DNA of 45,789 nt from the NCBI GenBank assembly GCA_910586905.1, contig CAJUIV010000012.1:1-45789 (forward strand). Reading direction: 5' to 3'. Positions 15,687-26,200 of this stretch are shown here, piece after piece. The position numbers and the translations under genes were made by a program. Source of the DNA: an uncultured Christensenellaceae bacterium. Its GTDB lineage: Bacteria > Bacillota > Clostridia > Christensenellales > CAG-314. Position 1 is the stretch's first letter, and each line of letters opens with the position of its first letter. The notes beneath the pieces are model-generated. The model was given only the letters and a program-made list of their open reading frames with translations, was not told where the DNA came from and ran no database searches.

Positions 15687-17216
15687 TTGATTAAGAAACT
15701 TGCATTACTTATCGCATTGGTTTTGTTATGTTGCGTTGCGCTTGTCGGGTGCAACGTTAACGGCAGCGCAGAAATCAAAGCGGGCGATACTATAAGATTT
15801 TTAGACGGCGTCGACGTAGATTACGATAATATGTTTTTCGATGATTTTACGGGCGGCGTAGATTACGACAGCTGGTATATAGGAAAGCAGGCTTGGGGCG
15901 CCAACGAAAACGGCGGCGTTATTCCCGAAAACGTTAACTACACCGACGAAGGTGTGCTTGTTTTTTCCGGTAACGGAGGTTACTATACGTCTGCGGACGT
16001 GCAAGGCGTGGGGGCGCGGAAAGACGGCTCGTTAACCGGCGGCGCTCTAATAAGTAAATTCGTAACCGGACCGGGCAGGTATCAGGTTAAAATGAAAGTT
16101 CTGCCGCGTTTGGGCGCGTGCAGCGCTTTTTGGACGTATTGCGACGATACTAAAGGCGGCAATCACGAAATAGACATAGAACTTCCCGGAGGAAAGGACC
16201 ACTCGTCCGTAATTTCTTTCGAAAACGTTTTAAACACCAATTATATAACGGTTGAAATGAACGAATCGCAAGACGTTAACGTTTCTAGCGTTACCGGCAG
16301 CGACAAAACTATCGCGTTGAACGACGGGGAATTTCATACTTTCGGGTTCGACTGGTATACCGACCCCGAAATGGTCGTTTATTACGTTGACGGAGTCGTA
16401 ACCGCGGTCAGCCGCATATTCGTGCCTTATATGACGGCGCGCTTGTGGCTCGGCGTATGGTTTCCAAATAATACGGGATTTGTCGGCGACGCCAATTTCG
16501 AAAGCGACGTGATGGAAGTTGATTATGTTCAATATATTCCGTTTTTAAATCAGCCTTGTCAAACGTTCACACCAGTTATAAGCAATTCTCAGGTTGCGGA
16601 CAAGGACGAATATCCTTCCGCGCCCGTTTCGACGGCGGTAGTTAACAAGATTTCCAACGGTAATTTCGAATACGTGTTAAATCACGAAGCAGAAGGTTAC
16701 GGATGGAATCTCGACGCCAGATATTTGTTTGCCGCCGAAACTGCGGCTCTGCGTGAAGAAATCAGAAAACAAGTCTCGGAAGAAAACCCCAATCTTTCGT
16801 CTCAGGAAGTAAACAAAATCGTAGCGGAGCGATACAGAGAAAGAGAACGTGAAATTTTATCCGTATCTGCGCGTGAAATGTGTTTTATCGAAAACGGATT
16901 GGGTTATCGTGATTCCTGCGGCGCGCGAATTTCGGACTTGGGGCTTTTGCGCCAGGTTATAGACGGAGTGTACGCGGATTTTAATTTGGATTTACGATTC
17001 CGTTGCAAAGGCAAAGGGAAAATTATTTTGCAATTCGAGACGGAAGGCGGTCTCAGCGTAATAGAAGAAGCGGTATTAGACGTTAACGATAACGAATATA
17101 CGTTGCGTTCGTTAAAAGCAACCGCTCCGGTCGGAACTCGTCAAGTAACGGTAATTGTAACGTCGGTTTACGGCGGAGAATTGTTCGCCGACGAATTTGT
17201 ACTTAATATCAACTGA
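15687..17216 (+). CDS. GH16 endo-beta-glucanase lipoprotein
   Basis: A 509-aa surface enzyme with a lipoprotein signal (lipobox LVGC, Cys22). The GH16 domain spans about 48-285. The catalytic motif HEIDIE carries nucleophile Glu161, helper Asp163 and acid/base Glu165, complete as in laminarinases and licheninases. A C-terminal CBM-like beta domain (about 315-509, NGNFEYVLN start) is interrupted by a strongly charged helical stretch around 355-395, which is unusual. It starts at TTG with CGGAGG 10 nt upstream. It leads a same-strand run that continues with the ABC permeases 2 nt later. Beta-1,3-glucan is the likely substrate, though GH16 also covers agar, carrageenan and xyloglucan. Confidence 0.88.
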   Translation: MIKKLALLIALVLLCCVALVGCNVNGSAEIKAGDTIRFLDGVDVDYDNMFFDDFTGGVDYDSWYIGKQAWGANENGGVIPENVNYTDEGVLVFSGNGGYYTSADVQGVGARKDGSLTGGALISKFVTGPGRYQVKMKVLPRLGACSAFWTYCDDTKGGNHEIDIELPGGKDHSSVISFENVLNTNYITVEMNESQDVNVSSVTGSDKTIALNDGEFHTFGFDWYTDPEMVVYYVDGVVTAVSRIFVPYMTARLWLGVWFPNNTGFVGDANFESDVMEVDYVQYIPFLNQPCQTFTPVISNSQVADKDEYPSAPVSTAVVNKISNGNFEYVLNHEAEGYGWNLDARYLFAAETAALREEIRKQVSEENPNLSSQEVNKIVAERYREREREILSVSAREMCFIENGLGYRDSCGARISDLGLLRQVIDGVYADFNLDLRFRCKGKGKIILQFETEGGLSVIEEAVLDVNDNEYTLRSLKATAPVGTRQVTVIVTSVYGGELFADEFVLNIN

Positions 17217-17218
17217 TT

Positions 17219-18166
17219 ATGACAAGAATTCACAAACTCAGCAAAAGAAAAAAAAGAGATTATTTATTCGTCGCGTTGCTGTTGGCTTATCCCGTATTAC
17301 AGTTTGTAATCACTTGGGGATTCGTCAATATCGGTTCTATTCTTATGGCTTTTCAAAAATCCAACGGATGGGAAACTCAGTGGACGTTTGATAATTTTGT
17401 AACGGTCGTTAAAAATCTGTTTGAAACGACGCTTAATACTACGGGAACCAAATGGCTGAACAACCAAACGGTCATAATACTTAACTCGCTCGGTTACGCG
17501 GTTATAACTATATTTATAAGTTTGCCGTTGTCGTTATTGTTTTCGTATTTTCTGCAAAAAAATATGCCGTTTGCAAACGTATTCCGCGTTATTTTCTTTT
17601 TACCTAACATAATACCGATAGTCGCTCTTGCAATGGCATTTAACACTCCGTTAAAAGAAAACGGCTATATTTACGAATTTTTTAGAATGATAGGCATAAA
17701 TATGTCGTCGAATTTATACGCGCAGTGGCCTACTTCGCAGATTACGGTATATTTGTATTGTATTTGGGCGGGGCTCGGATACAACGTAGTGCTTATGTCC
17801 GGAGCGATAGGACGGATTCCCAAGGAAATTTTCGAAAGCGCGCAGCTTGACGGCGCGGGATATTTTACTGAATTTACCAAAATTACAATACCGCTTATTT
17901 GGCCGACAATCGTAACTTTGGTGGTACTGGGAATGACGAACGTTTTGACGCTGTATTTGCAGCCGTATTTGCTGAGCAACGGCACGACGAGCGGCAATAT
18001 TTATTCAATCGCGATGGAAATATTCGAAACCACGGCAAGTTCGCAGGATGCGAACGCGCTCAATCAAATGGCTGCAAAAGGTCTTCTCTTCTCTGTCATT
18101 TGGGCGCCTATCGTTATGCTTGTGCGCAGTAAAATGTCTAAAAAATACGACGACGTAGACTTTTAG
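17219..18166 (+). CDS. Carbohydrate ABC permease (MalF/UgpA type)
   Basis: A 315-aa inner-membrane permease with about six hydrophobic segments. The EAA-like loop that docks the ATPase is IFESAQLDGAGYFTEFTKITIPLIWP, about residues 200-225. The ATG is only 2 nt after the GH16 stop and has a poor ribosome site, so translation is probably coupled. It pairs with the next gene and with the divergently encoded binding lipoprotein. No nucleotide-binding subunit is present, as is common for such Firmicutes importers that share a MsmX-type ATPase. Confidence 0.92.
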   Translation: MTRIHKLSKRKKRDYLFVALLLAYPVLQFVITWGFVNIGSILMAFQKSNGWETQWTFDNFVTVVKNLFETTLNTTGTKWLNNQTVIILNSLGYAVITIFISLPLSLLFSYFLQKNMPFANVFRVIFFLPNIIPIVALAMAFNTPLKENGYIYEFFRMIGINMSSNLYAQWPTSQITVYLYCIWAGLGYNVVLMSGAIGRIPKEIFESAQLDGAGYFTEFTKITIPLIWPTIVTLVVLGMTNVLTLYLQPYLLSNGTTSGNIYSIAMEIFETTASSQDANALNQMAAKGLLFSVIWAPIVMLVRSKMSKKYDDVDF

Positions 18167-18174
18167 GAGATAGT

Positions 18175-19026
18175 ATGTTAAAAAGAAATAAACATTCGGC
18201 GTATAAAGTTGTAAAGTGGATAGTTTTTGCAATATTCGTTCTGTACGCGATATCTCTTCTCGCGCCGTTTTTATGGATGCTTTTAAATACTTTCAAAAGC
18301 AACGGCGAATATAACGCCGGTAACTTCTTCGGATTTCCCAAAGAATGGAAGTTCGATAATATAATCGAAGTGTTAAAATTCGAAATTCAAGGACAAACCG
18401 TTTTGAGTATGCTGCTTATGAGTATAGTTACGACGGTACTCGGTACGGTTATAAACGTCGGACTTTCGGCAATTTCCGCATATTGCGTGGCTAAATACAA
18501 TTTTCCCGGAAAAAAACTAATTTTAGGTGCGGCAATTTTTACAATGGTAGTACCTATAGTAGGCACGCTGCCGGCTCAAGTCAAAATGATGGATTTCCTT
18601 AGAATAAACAATTCTCTTATAGGCGTTTTGTTTTTGTATTCGGGATGTTTCGGATTTAACTTTATAATGCTTCACAGCAGTTTCGAAACTATCTCTTGGA
18701 GTTATGCCGAAGCGGCGCAAATAGACGGCGCAAACCGTTTTCAAATATTGTTCCGCGTTATGCTTCCTCTTGCGAAAGGGCCAATTATCGCTGTTTCGAT
18801 TTTGCAAGCCATAGTCATTTGGAACGACTATTCGACGCCGTTCCTGTTTATGGGCAATCTTAAAACTTTGGCGGTAGGGCTTCAGGAATTGCAATCCGCC
18901 GCAAACGGAAACTATCCGCTGCAATTTGCGGGCGTTATGGTAGCAGTTATACCCATAGCGATACTGTTTGCTTGTTTCCAAAAAACGATAATAAAAAATA
19001 CCGTCGCCGGCGGGTTAAAAGGTTGA
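18175..19026 (+). CDS. Carbohydrate ABC permease (MalG/UgpE type)
   Basis: A 283-aa second permease subunit. Hydrophobic segments include VVKWIVFAIFVLYAISLLAP at the N-terminus. The EAA loop is SYAEAAQIDGANRFQILFRV, followed by MLPLAKGPI. AGGAGA precedes the ATG, 8 nt after the first permease gene. Together they should form the membrane channel for oligosaccharides released by the GH16 enzymes. Confidence 0.92.
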   Translation: MLKRNKHSAYKVVKWIVFAIFVLYAISLLAPFLWMLLNTFKSNGEYNAGNFFGFPKEWKFDNIIEVLKFEIQGQTVLSMLLMSIVTTVLGTVINVGLSAISAYCVAKYNFPGKKLILGAAIFTMVVPIVGTLPAQVKMMDFLRINNSLIGVLFLYSGCFGFNFIMLHSSFETISWSYAEAAQIDGANRFQILFRVMLPLAKGPIIAVSILQAIVIWNDYSTPFLFMGNLKTLAVGLQELQSAANGNYPLQFAGVMVAVIPIAILFACFQKTIIKNTVAGGLKG

Positions 19027-19029
19027 TTG

Positions 19030-22000
19030 ATGAAAAAATTACTTATTGTTTTACTTTCTATAACGTTGATAGTATCTTCGGCGCTTCTTATCGGTTGTAA
19101 TTCGCAGACCGAAGCGGTAACTTTTACGCAGGAAGAGTACGAAATACACGATGGCGACGTCGTATCCGTAAAAAAAGGCAAGGCTTCTTACGAACTTGTT
19201 ACTGTCGTAGACGGAGTAACTCTAGACTCTGAAAACGGCAAATTCTGCATATCGGATACCGTACCAGATTGTACTCAGGTCATAGTCGTTGCCAGAATAA
19301 AAGGCAAAATAGTAGCCTCGGTCATTTGCCGTCTGCGTACTCAGACGACGGCGCCTACTGTTGAATTTACAAATCTTTCGCAATATCTTGTAAACGGAGA
19401 CACTGTTAACGCCTCGTCCGCGCCGTTGTACGCGGTATCGTATTCTTTAAAAGAAGATTACGACGGTATATCGATAAACAGCGTAACGGGAAAAGTAACT
19501 TTCGGAGATAAAGTTTCGGACGGTACGTCTTTTACTGTGGTGGCCAAAGCAAAGGAAGAAACTGCCGAAAAAACTTTTTTCGTAGCCAAAAGCAATTACG
19601 TTTTGGTTGATAAAGATTCGCAAATAACCGAATATAAAGTCGGTTCGGGCGTAAAATTTACTTTGAGTTATCAAGATAATCCTTTCGCCGAACAAGCCGG
19701 AGTGCTTGCGGTTATGCGCGGACACAAAATTTTGGACAAAAGCGATTGGAGTTATAACGCAAACGATAAAACGCTGTCGATTTCTGAAAATTTCGTATCG
19801 CGTTTGTCTATGGGCGATAACGTTTTAAAAATTATAACGGCTAAAAACGCTTTGACGGTAAGCATAAAAGCGGCTACTTACGTTGCTACCGCGCGTGAAT
19901 TGGCAGCTATCAACGACAGCCGCGAAGCGCTTTCCGGATACTATATAATGGTTTGCGATATAGACCTTTCGGAATATTTGGGTATTAACGGCGACGGATA
20001 CGACAACGGCAGAGGTTGGAGACCTATCGGAACGTATTTTGACGTTACCGACGGTACTGCAACCGATTGGGCGTTCAACGGTACGTTCGACGGCAACGGA
20101 CACGTAATAAGCGGTTTCTTTATGGACCGCAGCGACGACTACGCTTACAACGCGGGACTGTTCGGTTACATTACGGCGCAGGGCAGAGTAAAGAATCTCG
20201 GTTTGCGCAATGCTGAAGGCAGGTCAAACAAAGTACGCTCCTATTCGGGCGGTTTTGTCGGCGTTAACGTGGGCGAAATAAGCGACTGCTGGGCGGACGT
20301 GGACGTTATAACTGGCGAAATATTCAAAGTGGTCGGCGGATTCGTAGGTCGTAACGAAGGCGTAATCACCAACTGTTACAGTTTGGGAAAGGTATCAGGC
20401 GGTTCGGACGTAGGCTGTTTTGCAGGTGTGTCCCATACGGATATTTCTAGCGGTACTGCTGTAAATTGTTACGCTGTCAAAACCGATAACTATCCATTTT
20501 CCGACGTATTCGACGAAAAGACTTGTAAGGTTGTCGCTTCCGCTAAGGAAATGGCGAATTGCGACTTCTCTTCGTATGCCGAAGCTTGGACTGTAATTGC
20601 GGGAGAACTGCCCGTGTTAAAAAGTATTTCTTTGGAGTACGAGTTGAGAGAACTCAACGTTTCCGCCGAAAAGAGTTTTGTAACGCGCGGCGAAACTCTG
20701 CAACTTAAAGTCGTAACCAATCCCGTCAGCCAGGAACTTACTGACGCGGTAACATACAAGGTGCTGGAAGGCAAAGGCATACGCGTCGGCGCGGATGGAT
20801 TGGTAAATACTTCGCAGGTACAGCGTCCGTCGGACAGCGGACCTATTCATTGCGCTATACAGGTTTCATGTTTCGGTCTTTCCGTTGTATTCGAGTTCGA
20901 CGTATACGATAAAATCAGCGAAGTAACGTTCGATGGCGATATGGAGCGGACTTTGTACGCCGGTTACAGCTACAAAATTGACGCCGCGGTCAAACCTTTA
21001 ACCGCTAATCCCGAGTTGTCTTTCCGTCTGTCCAAAACGCATAACGGCGTTACTCTGGACGGCGATATTATTAACGTAAGCAATTACGTTTCCGACGGTT
21101 CCATAACGGTAGTGGCTATAGCTAAGGACGGTACTAGCGCGTATCTCGATATAGTGGTGGTAGGCAACAAATCTTTCGATGACAATTACAAAATAATTTA
21201 CCGCGACGACGGTTCGAAATTCGTCGAATTCGCATTGCCGGCAGGCGTAGCCTCCGACGTTTACAAAGTAACTATGTTTGACAAGAGCATACCCTATACG
21301 GTAAGCGGCGGCAGCGTGGTTATAGATAAAAACGTTTTGAGCGCTTTCGAAGATCGCGAAGTTCCGCTCAAATTTATTACCAGAAGCGAAGTGTTTATGG
21401 CTACTGCCGTGGCTTACGACAGCGAGAAGAACGTAATAAAAATAGGCTCTATAGCAGACTTTATGAGTTACAAAGCCGACTTTATGGACGATATGCGTCC
21501 CGCAAACGAACGAAAGTTTACCGATGCGCAACTATCCGAATTCCGCGCTAAAACAGTGTGTCTAACCGCAGATTTGGATTTTGAAAACGCGACTATCACT
21601 TCGATAGGTTCTCACCATATGGGCGCTGATTTTTCTGGCGTGTTCAATGGCAACGGTTTTACAATCAGAAATCTCAATATCGACCGCAACGAATTCAGCG
21701 GAGCGTACGTCGGCGAAGGGGGAGTGGAGCATCCCGACGAAAGTCTTTATCCCTTCCACGCTTCTCGCTATAACGTAGGTTTGTTCAGTTTTGTAAAGGG
21801 AAGCGTAGCCAACGTCAATTTTGATAACGTAACGGTTGCCTCGCGTTTTACGGGCGAATACGAAAGAAACGGACAGATTATCAAGTATACCAACGAACCT
21901 TTCGGTAATTCCGTAGGCGTGGTTGCGGGTACTGTAAGCGGAACGGTGAGCAACTGTACTTTTACCAACTGTAAAGTGTATGCGGGAGGAGAATTGAAAG

Positions 22001-22074
22001 GCATCGTCTGCGGCAAACAAGACGCCGTCGTAATTACAAATTGCCACATAAACGGCGAATTGTACGAAAAATAA
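19030..22074 (+). CDS. Large GLUG/Ig-like surface lipoprotein
   Basis: A 1014-aa lipoprotein (lipobox LIGC, Cys23). Ig-like beta domains occupy the first 280 residues. A GLUG repeat region follows (FNGTFDGNGHVISGFF, then GLFGYITAQGRVKNLGL and GGFVGVNVGEISDC repeats). More Ig-like domains span about 530-790, and a second GLUG block closes the protein (FSGVFNGNGFTIRNLNI to the C-terminus). GLUG repeats occur in large bacterial surface proteins and form beta-solenoid-like stalks. No catalytic motif is seen. Position between permeases and regulator suggests a glucan-binding or spacer role, which is inference. The ATG at 19030 is preferred to the TTG three bases earlier. Confidence 0.75.
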   Translation: MKKLLIVLLSITLIVSSALLIGCNSQTEAVTFTQEEYEIHDGDVVSVKKGKASYELVTVVDGVTLDSENGKFCISDTVPDCTQVIVVARIKGKIVASVICRLRTQTTAPTVEFTNLSQYLVNGDTVNASSAPLYAVSYSLKEDYDGISINSVTGKVTFGDKVSDGTSFTVVAKAKEETAEKTFFVAKSNYVLVDKDSQITEYKVGSGVKFTLSYQDNPFAEQAGVLAVMRGHKILDKSDWSYNANDKTLSISENFVSRLSMGDNVLKIITAKNALTVSIKAATYVATARELAAINDSREALSGYYIMVCDIDLSEYLGINGDGYDNGRGWRPIGTYFDVTDGTATDWAFNGTFDGNGHVISGFFMDRSDDYAYNAGLFGYITAQGRVKNLGLRNAEGRSNKVRSYSGGFVGVNVGEISDCWADVDVITGEIFKVVGGFVGRNEGVITNCYSLGKVSGGSDVGCFAGVSHTDISSGTAVNCYAVKTDNYPFSDVFDEKTCKVVASAKEMANCDFSSYAEAWTVIAGELPVLKSISLEYELRELNVSAEKSFVTRGETLQLKVVTNPVSQELTDAVTYKVLEGKGIRVGADGLVNTSQVQRPSDSGPIHCAIQVSCFGLSVVFEFDVYDKISEVTFDGDMERTLYAGYSYKIDAAVKPLTANPELSFRLSKTHNGVTLDGDIINVSNYVSDGSITVVAIAKDGTSAYLDIVVVGNKSFDDNYKIIYRDDGSKFVEFALPAGVASDVYKVTMFDKSIPYTVSGGSVVIDKNVLSAFEDREVPLKFITRSEVFMATAVAYDSEKNVIKIGSIADFMSYKADFMDDMRPANERKFTDAQLSEFRAKTVCLTADLDFENATITSIGSHHMGADFSGVFNGNGFTIRNLNIDRNEFSGAYVGEGGVEHPDESLYPFHASRYNVGLFSFVKGSVANVNFDNVTVASRFTGEYERNGQIIKYTNEPFGNSVGVVAGTVSGTVSNCTFTNCKVYAGGELKGIVCGKQDAVVITNCHINGELYEK

Positions 22075-22093
22075 ATTTTGTAGGACAAAACAA

Positions 22094-23227
22094 ATGACAG
22101 GGAAGACTCAAAGTTACGCAAGGCAGTTAAACAATCAGTTAATAATGAGGGAATTAAGGAGCGGCAGTTGTTCTGCAACTATGTTGGCGGACAAACTGAA
22201 CCTATCCAACGCGGCGCTATCTGGGATAATTTCCAAGTTACAGCATGACGGATACATCAAGCAAACGGAAATAGAAGGACAATGTAACGTCGGCAGAAAA
22301 CCAATTTACTATACTATAAACGAAAATTTCGGCGTTATTGTAGTCGTAAGTCTTGCCGACTACGTGGCTAAAGTAGTCGTAAGCGATATGAAAATGAACG
22401 TAACCGACAGCGTCGAAACGCGGGTTGATAAATACGATATCAAAATGTTGTACGAGTTGGTGCTGACTGTGAAAAATCTTCTGTCGTCGCCTAAGTACCG
22501 TGATATACCTCTTTTAGGTATCGATTTATCCGTGCCGGGCAAAGTAAATACTCAAACCGGCGAACTGCAGCTTTCTCCTCAATTTGATAAGGACATTTTC
22601 AGCGAAAAAAACGCTATCGTAAATTTGTTCAAAAAGCAATTCGGGGCGCCGGTAGTTATGACTAACGACATAAACCTTGCCGGACTCGGCGAGATGTACG
22701 ACGGTCTTTTAAAAGGCGTGGAAAACGGTATGCTCGTTCACGTAGACGAGGGCGTCGGCGGCGCGCTTATTCTTAACGGCAAGCTATTCGTCGGTTCCCA
22801 AGGTTTCGGCGGTGAAGTGGGTCTGATGCGTACGGTTTTTCGCGGAAAAAACGACTATTTGGACGAATTTGTATCGTTGCGCGCTATCAAGGACGAACTC
22901 GGCAAAACTCGCGGTACAAAATTGAAAACACAAGACGTTGCAGAGTTGTACAAAACGGAAGCGGACGTTAGGTCTTACGTGAACGATACTGCGGTTTGTT
23001 TAGGCTCGGTACTTAAAGATATAGTGGAATTGCTTAATATCTCTACGATAGTTTTGTCGGGACGTATAGAACAATTCGGAGAACGTTATTTGCAACTTGT
23101 CGCGGCGGAAGTTTCAAAATCTATAAACAGCTGTAACGTCGTGTATTCTAAATTAGGGAGAAACGCGTCTGTAATCGGAGCGATATCTAAAGCCGTAGAG
23201 GCTTTGACTGACGATATTTTCGTCTGA
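22094..23227 (+). CDS. ROK-family transcriptional regulator
   Basis: A 377-aa NagC/XylR-type regulator. Residues 5-70 hold a winged helix (ATMLADKLNLSNAALSGIIS, then LQHDGYIKQ). The ROK domain follows, with LGIDLSVPGKVN, the nucleotide-type loop EGVGGALILNGKL and GSQGFGGEVGLM. The Cys-rich zinc motif CxCGxxGCxE of sugar-kinase ROK proteins is missing, and the usual His after GGEVG is replaced, which argues against kinase activity. Located inside the glucan operon, it is the most likely sugar-responsive repressor of the two divergent promoters at 15.5 kb. The ATG has a modest AGGA site and lies 20 nt after the preceding gene. Confidence 0.88.
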   Translation: MTGKTQSYARQLNNQLIMRELRSGSCSATMLADKLNLSNAALSGIISKLQHDGYIKQTEIEGQCNVGRKPIYYTINENFGVIVVVSLADYVAKVVVSDMKMNVTDSVETRVDKYDIKMLYELVLTVKNLLSSPKYRDIPLLGIDLSVPGKVNTQTGELQLSPQFDKDIFSEKNAIVNLFKKQFGAPVVMTNDINLAGLGEMYDGLLKGVENGMLVHVDEGVGGALILNGKLFVGSQGFGGEVGLMRTVFRGKNDYLDEFVSLRAIKDELGKTRGTKLKTQDVAELYKTEADVRSYVNDTAVCLGSVLKDIVELLNISTIVLSGRIEQFGERYLQLVAAEVSKSINSCNVVYSKLGRNASVIGAISKAVEALTDDIFV

Positions 23228-23244
23228 TATAAAAGGAGGAAACT

Positions 23245-26200
23245 ATGAAAAAACAAAAAACTCTCATTGCTTTAGTGATAGTTTTGGCAATCAGCATTGT
23301 CTCGTTGATTGCTTGCAAACCCACGGGGGGGGGTACGCTTACTGCTCCGCAGATTGAGTTGAACGGAAACGTAGTAAGTTGGAAGGCGGTTGAACATGCC
23401 GACAGTTATGACGTAACCGTAGGTTCCGACTCTCCGGTTAACGTAAAAAACACATCGTATACGGTAACAAAAACAGAAGCCGGTTCTTACGATATCACGG
23501 TTATCGCCAAATCGAATGATTCAGCGTATACAGACAGCGCCAAGTCTAACAAGGTAACGTTTACCGTTTCTCCCAAGCCGGTAAAGGTTACCTACGACGA
23601 CCTCGACCTCGATACTGCAAACGTTAAGTTGACTTATTTTCTTGACGAAGGCGTTACGGAACTGGATTTGACTGGGCTTGTAGCTACCGCAATTTTCAGC
23701 GACGACAGCAAAAATCAAAGCGTAGCGATTGCCGACCTGACGATAGGGGAATACGACCTTACCGTTGCGGGTAACGACAAGGAAATAGAAGTTTCTTATA
23801 CTATTGAAGGCGTTACTCAGCGCGCTTCGCTGTTCGTAACCGTAAAGGAACGTACTATAGACGACGTTAAAGAGTATCAAACGAAAACGTTTGAATACGA
23901 CGCAAGCGGCAAGTATGCCGTTGACTATTCCAAAGTGTTCGATATGAAAGGACGCAATCTTTTGGAAGAGGGACTGATAACTCTTTCAGAAGGCAAAACG
24001 TTGGTTAACGCCGACGGTAATTTCGTCGTAATAACCGTTGCTCGTTTTGTAAGCAGCAAGGAACAATTTTTAGCAATCAACGACAATATGGACGGATACT
24101 ACTTGTTGACTGCGGACATAGATTTCGGCGGCGGTTGGTACGACTACGGTACCCCGAGAACAAGCTCGTCCGTTATAGGCGCGGTGCCTTTTAATGCGGA
24201 AGAAGGTTCGGACAATCACAAACTGCTCGACTACGTAAACGGCGTAGGTTCAGCGCAGGTCGGTATCCCTTTCAACGGAACTATTGACGGACAAGGGTAT
24301 GCACTCAAAAATCTTAAAATGCATTGCAGCGAAAAACCGCAAGGCAATTTCAACCGCGGAGTTTCCGTTATAGGTTACGTAGGTGAACAAGGAACGGTCC
24401 GCAACATAACTCTTCGTAATATTTACGTAACGGCTGGAAAATACGCGTCTTTCCTGGTAGGTTACAACAAGGGTACGATAGAAAATATCTGCGTCGAAGC
24501 AGACTGTTCTATGCAAACGTCGTACAGCGGCGGAACGCTTGTCGCAGCGTATAACGACGGAAAAGTTACCGACGTTGTAAGTTACGTATCCACCTATATT
24601 GGATTTAACGGTAACGAAAAAGATTTCGTTATCGCAAACAACAGAGAAATCGAAGAAGAAAGCGGTATGAACAACGTGCTTCACGGAACAAGCGAAGGTT
24701 ATATCGCCGACAGAAGCGATTTGACTGCCGAACTCGGCGACGGTTGGAGATATTTCGACGGTTACGGAACAGTGCTTGTTAACGAAGATTACGCTATCAT
24801 CGGTACAAGCGAACGCGAACTTGCAATAGGCTCTAAACTGTACCTCAACGCGTTGTTCGCCGACGGCGACAAAGTTAATTTCGCTCTTTATAATCCCTCG
24901 GTAATCGACCCCGAAAACGGCGTTGTCAAATACGGTTGGGACGCGGAAAAAGGTTCGCATTACTTGTACGTCAATATGGAAGCTGACCCGGTTATTTCTG
25001 TCGGTAGCGTAGTGAAAGTAGTTATTTATACGACGGGTTGGAAAACATCTCAGGAAATCGAAATAACTATCGTAGCTCCCGTAGTAGTGGAAAACGAATT
25101 GGTTGTTCCGTCGATTGACAAGGTGGAAGGTATGGACCTTGACGCGAGCGCTGTTCAAATCAAACAAACCTATTCCGACGGCAGTGAACAAACTATTTCG
25201 GCGGTTAAGTTGGAAGGTTACGACAAAAACGGTACGGTAGGCGTTGCTCAAACCGTTAAAGCGTTTTACGGCGCAGGCGAAGAGGATTACGTAGAGCTTA
25301 CCGTTAATCTTATTGCAAAATCGGCAACCGGTATCGCGGTAGATACTGCAAGCTCGTACAAAAAGGTGTATCTTGCAGGCGAGGCTACGGAACTAGACCT
25401 TACTGGACTTAAAATAGTCGTCAGTTACAACAACGGTTCAATCGAAACGGTTTCCGTTACGGCAGCAATGCTTTCCGCTTACGATTTGTCAACCGCAGGC
25501 GTAAAAGATATCACAATTTCTTACTTAGAACAAACGTGTACGATTTCGATTACCGTCAACGCTCCCGGTGTGGAAGTTAACGGTATAACCGTCAGCGGTA
25601 CTCCTGCAAAAACCACATACAAACTGGGCGAATCGTTAACCCTTGCCGACCTTGAAGGTATCACGGTAACGGCTGCGCTCAGCGACGGCAGCGAGCAGAA
25701 CGTCGTTTTATCCCTCGATATGATTTCCTACGATTTCGCCACGGCTGGAAGCAAAGATATTACGATTACTTACGAGGAAAAAACCGCTAAGATAACCGTT
25801 ACGGTAGAAGACTACGCTACGTCATTAAAGGTAACTCCTGCGGAAACAACGTTAGCGTATAGCAAGAATGCTCCTCTCAATTTGGTTGCAAATGCAACGT
25901 ATACTCTTACGATGGCGAGTGGTGCGGAATCATCGGCAGACGCCGGCAAAGTTTCCGCAAGCGACTATAAACCGGGTCTTAATACGATAACTTACACTTA
26001 CGAAGACGGCGGCGTAGTCTTGACTGCAACTCAAGATTACGAGATTTGGTACGAACTATCCGCCGTTCACAAGGTAGAGAAAAACGATTCGGGTAAAGAC
26101 GTAACGCTTGCAGATTTGTCGGAATACTTTTTTGTTCAAAGTAACTTGGACGGCTATTTCAGAATGACATGCGATTGGTACTTCGTTGACGAAACTATAA

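Noticed and set aside
24250..25251. 333-codon open frame antisense to the giant lipoprotein gene
   Set aside because: It lacks a ribosome site and its composition mirrors the sense codon pattern. The sense gene has signal peptide and domains. The same applies to the antisense frames at 20998-21531, 38113-38745 and 40612-41139.
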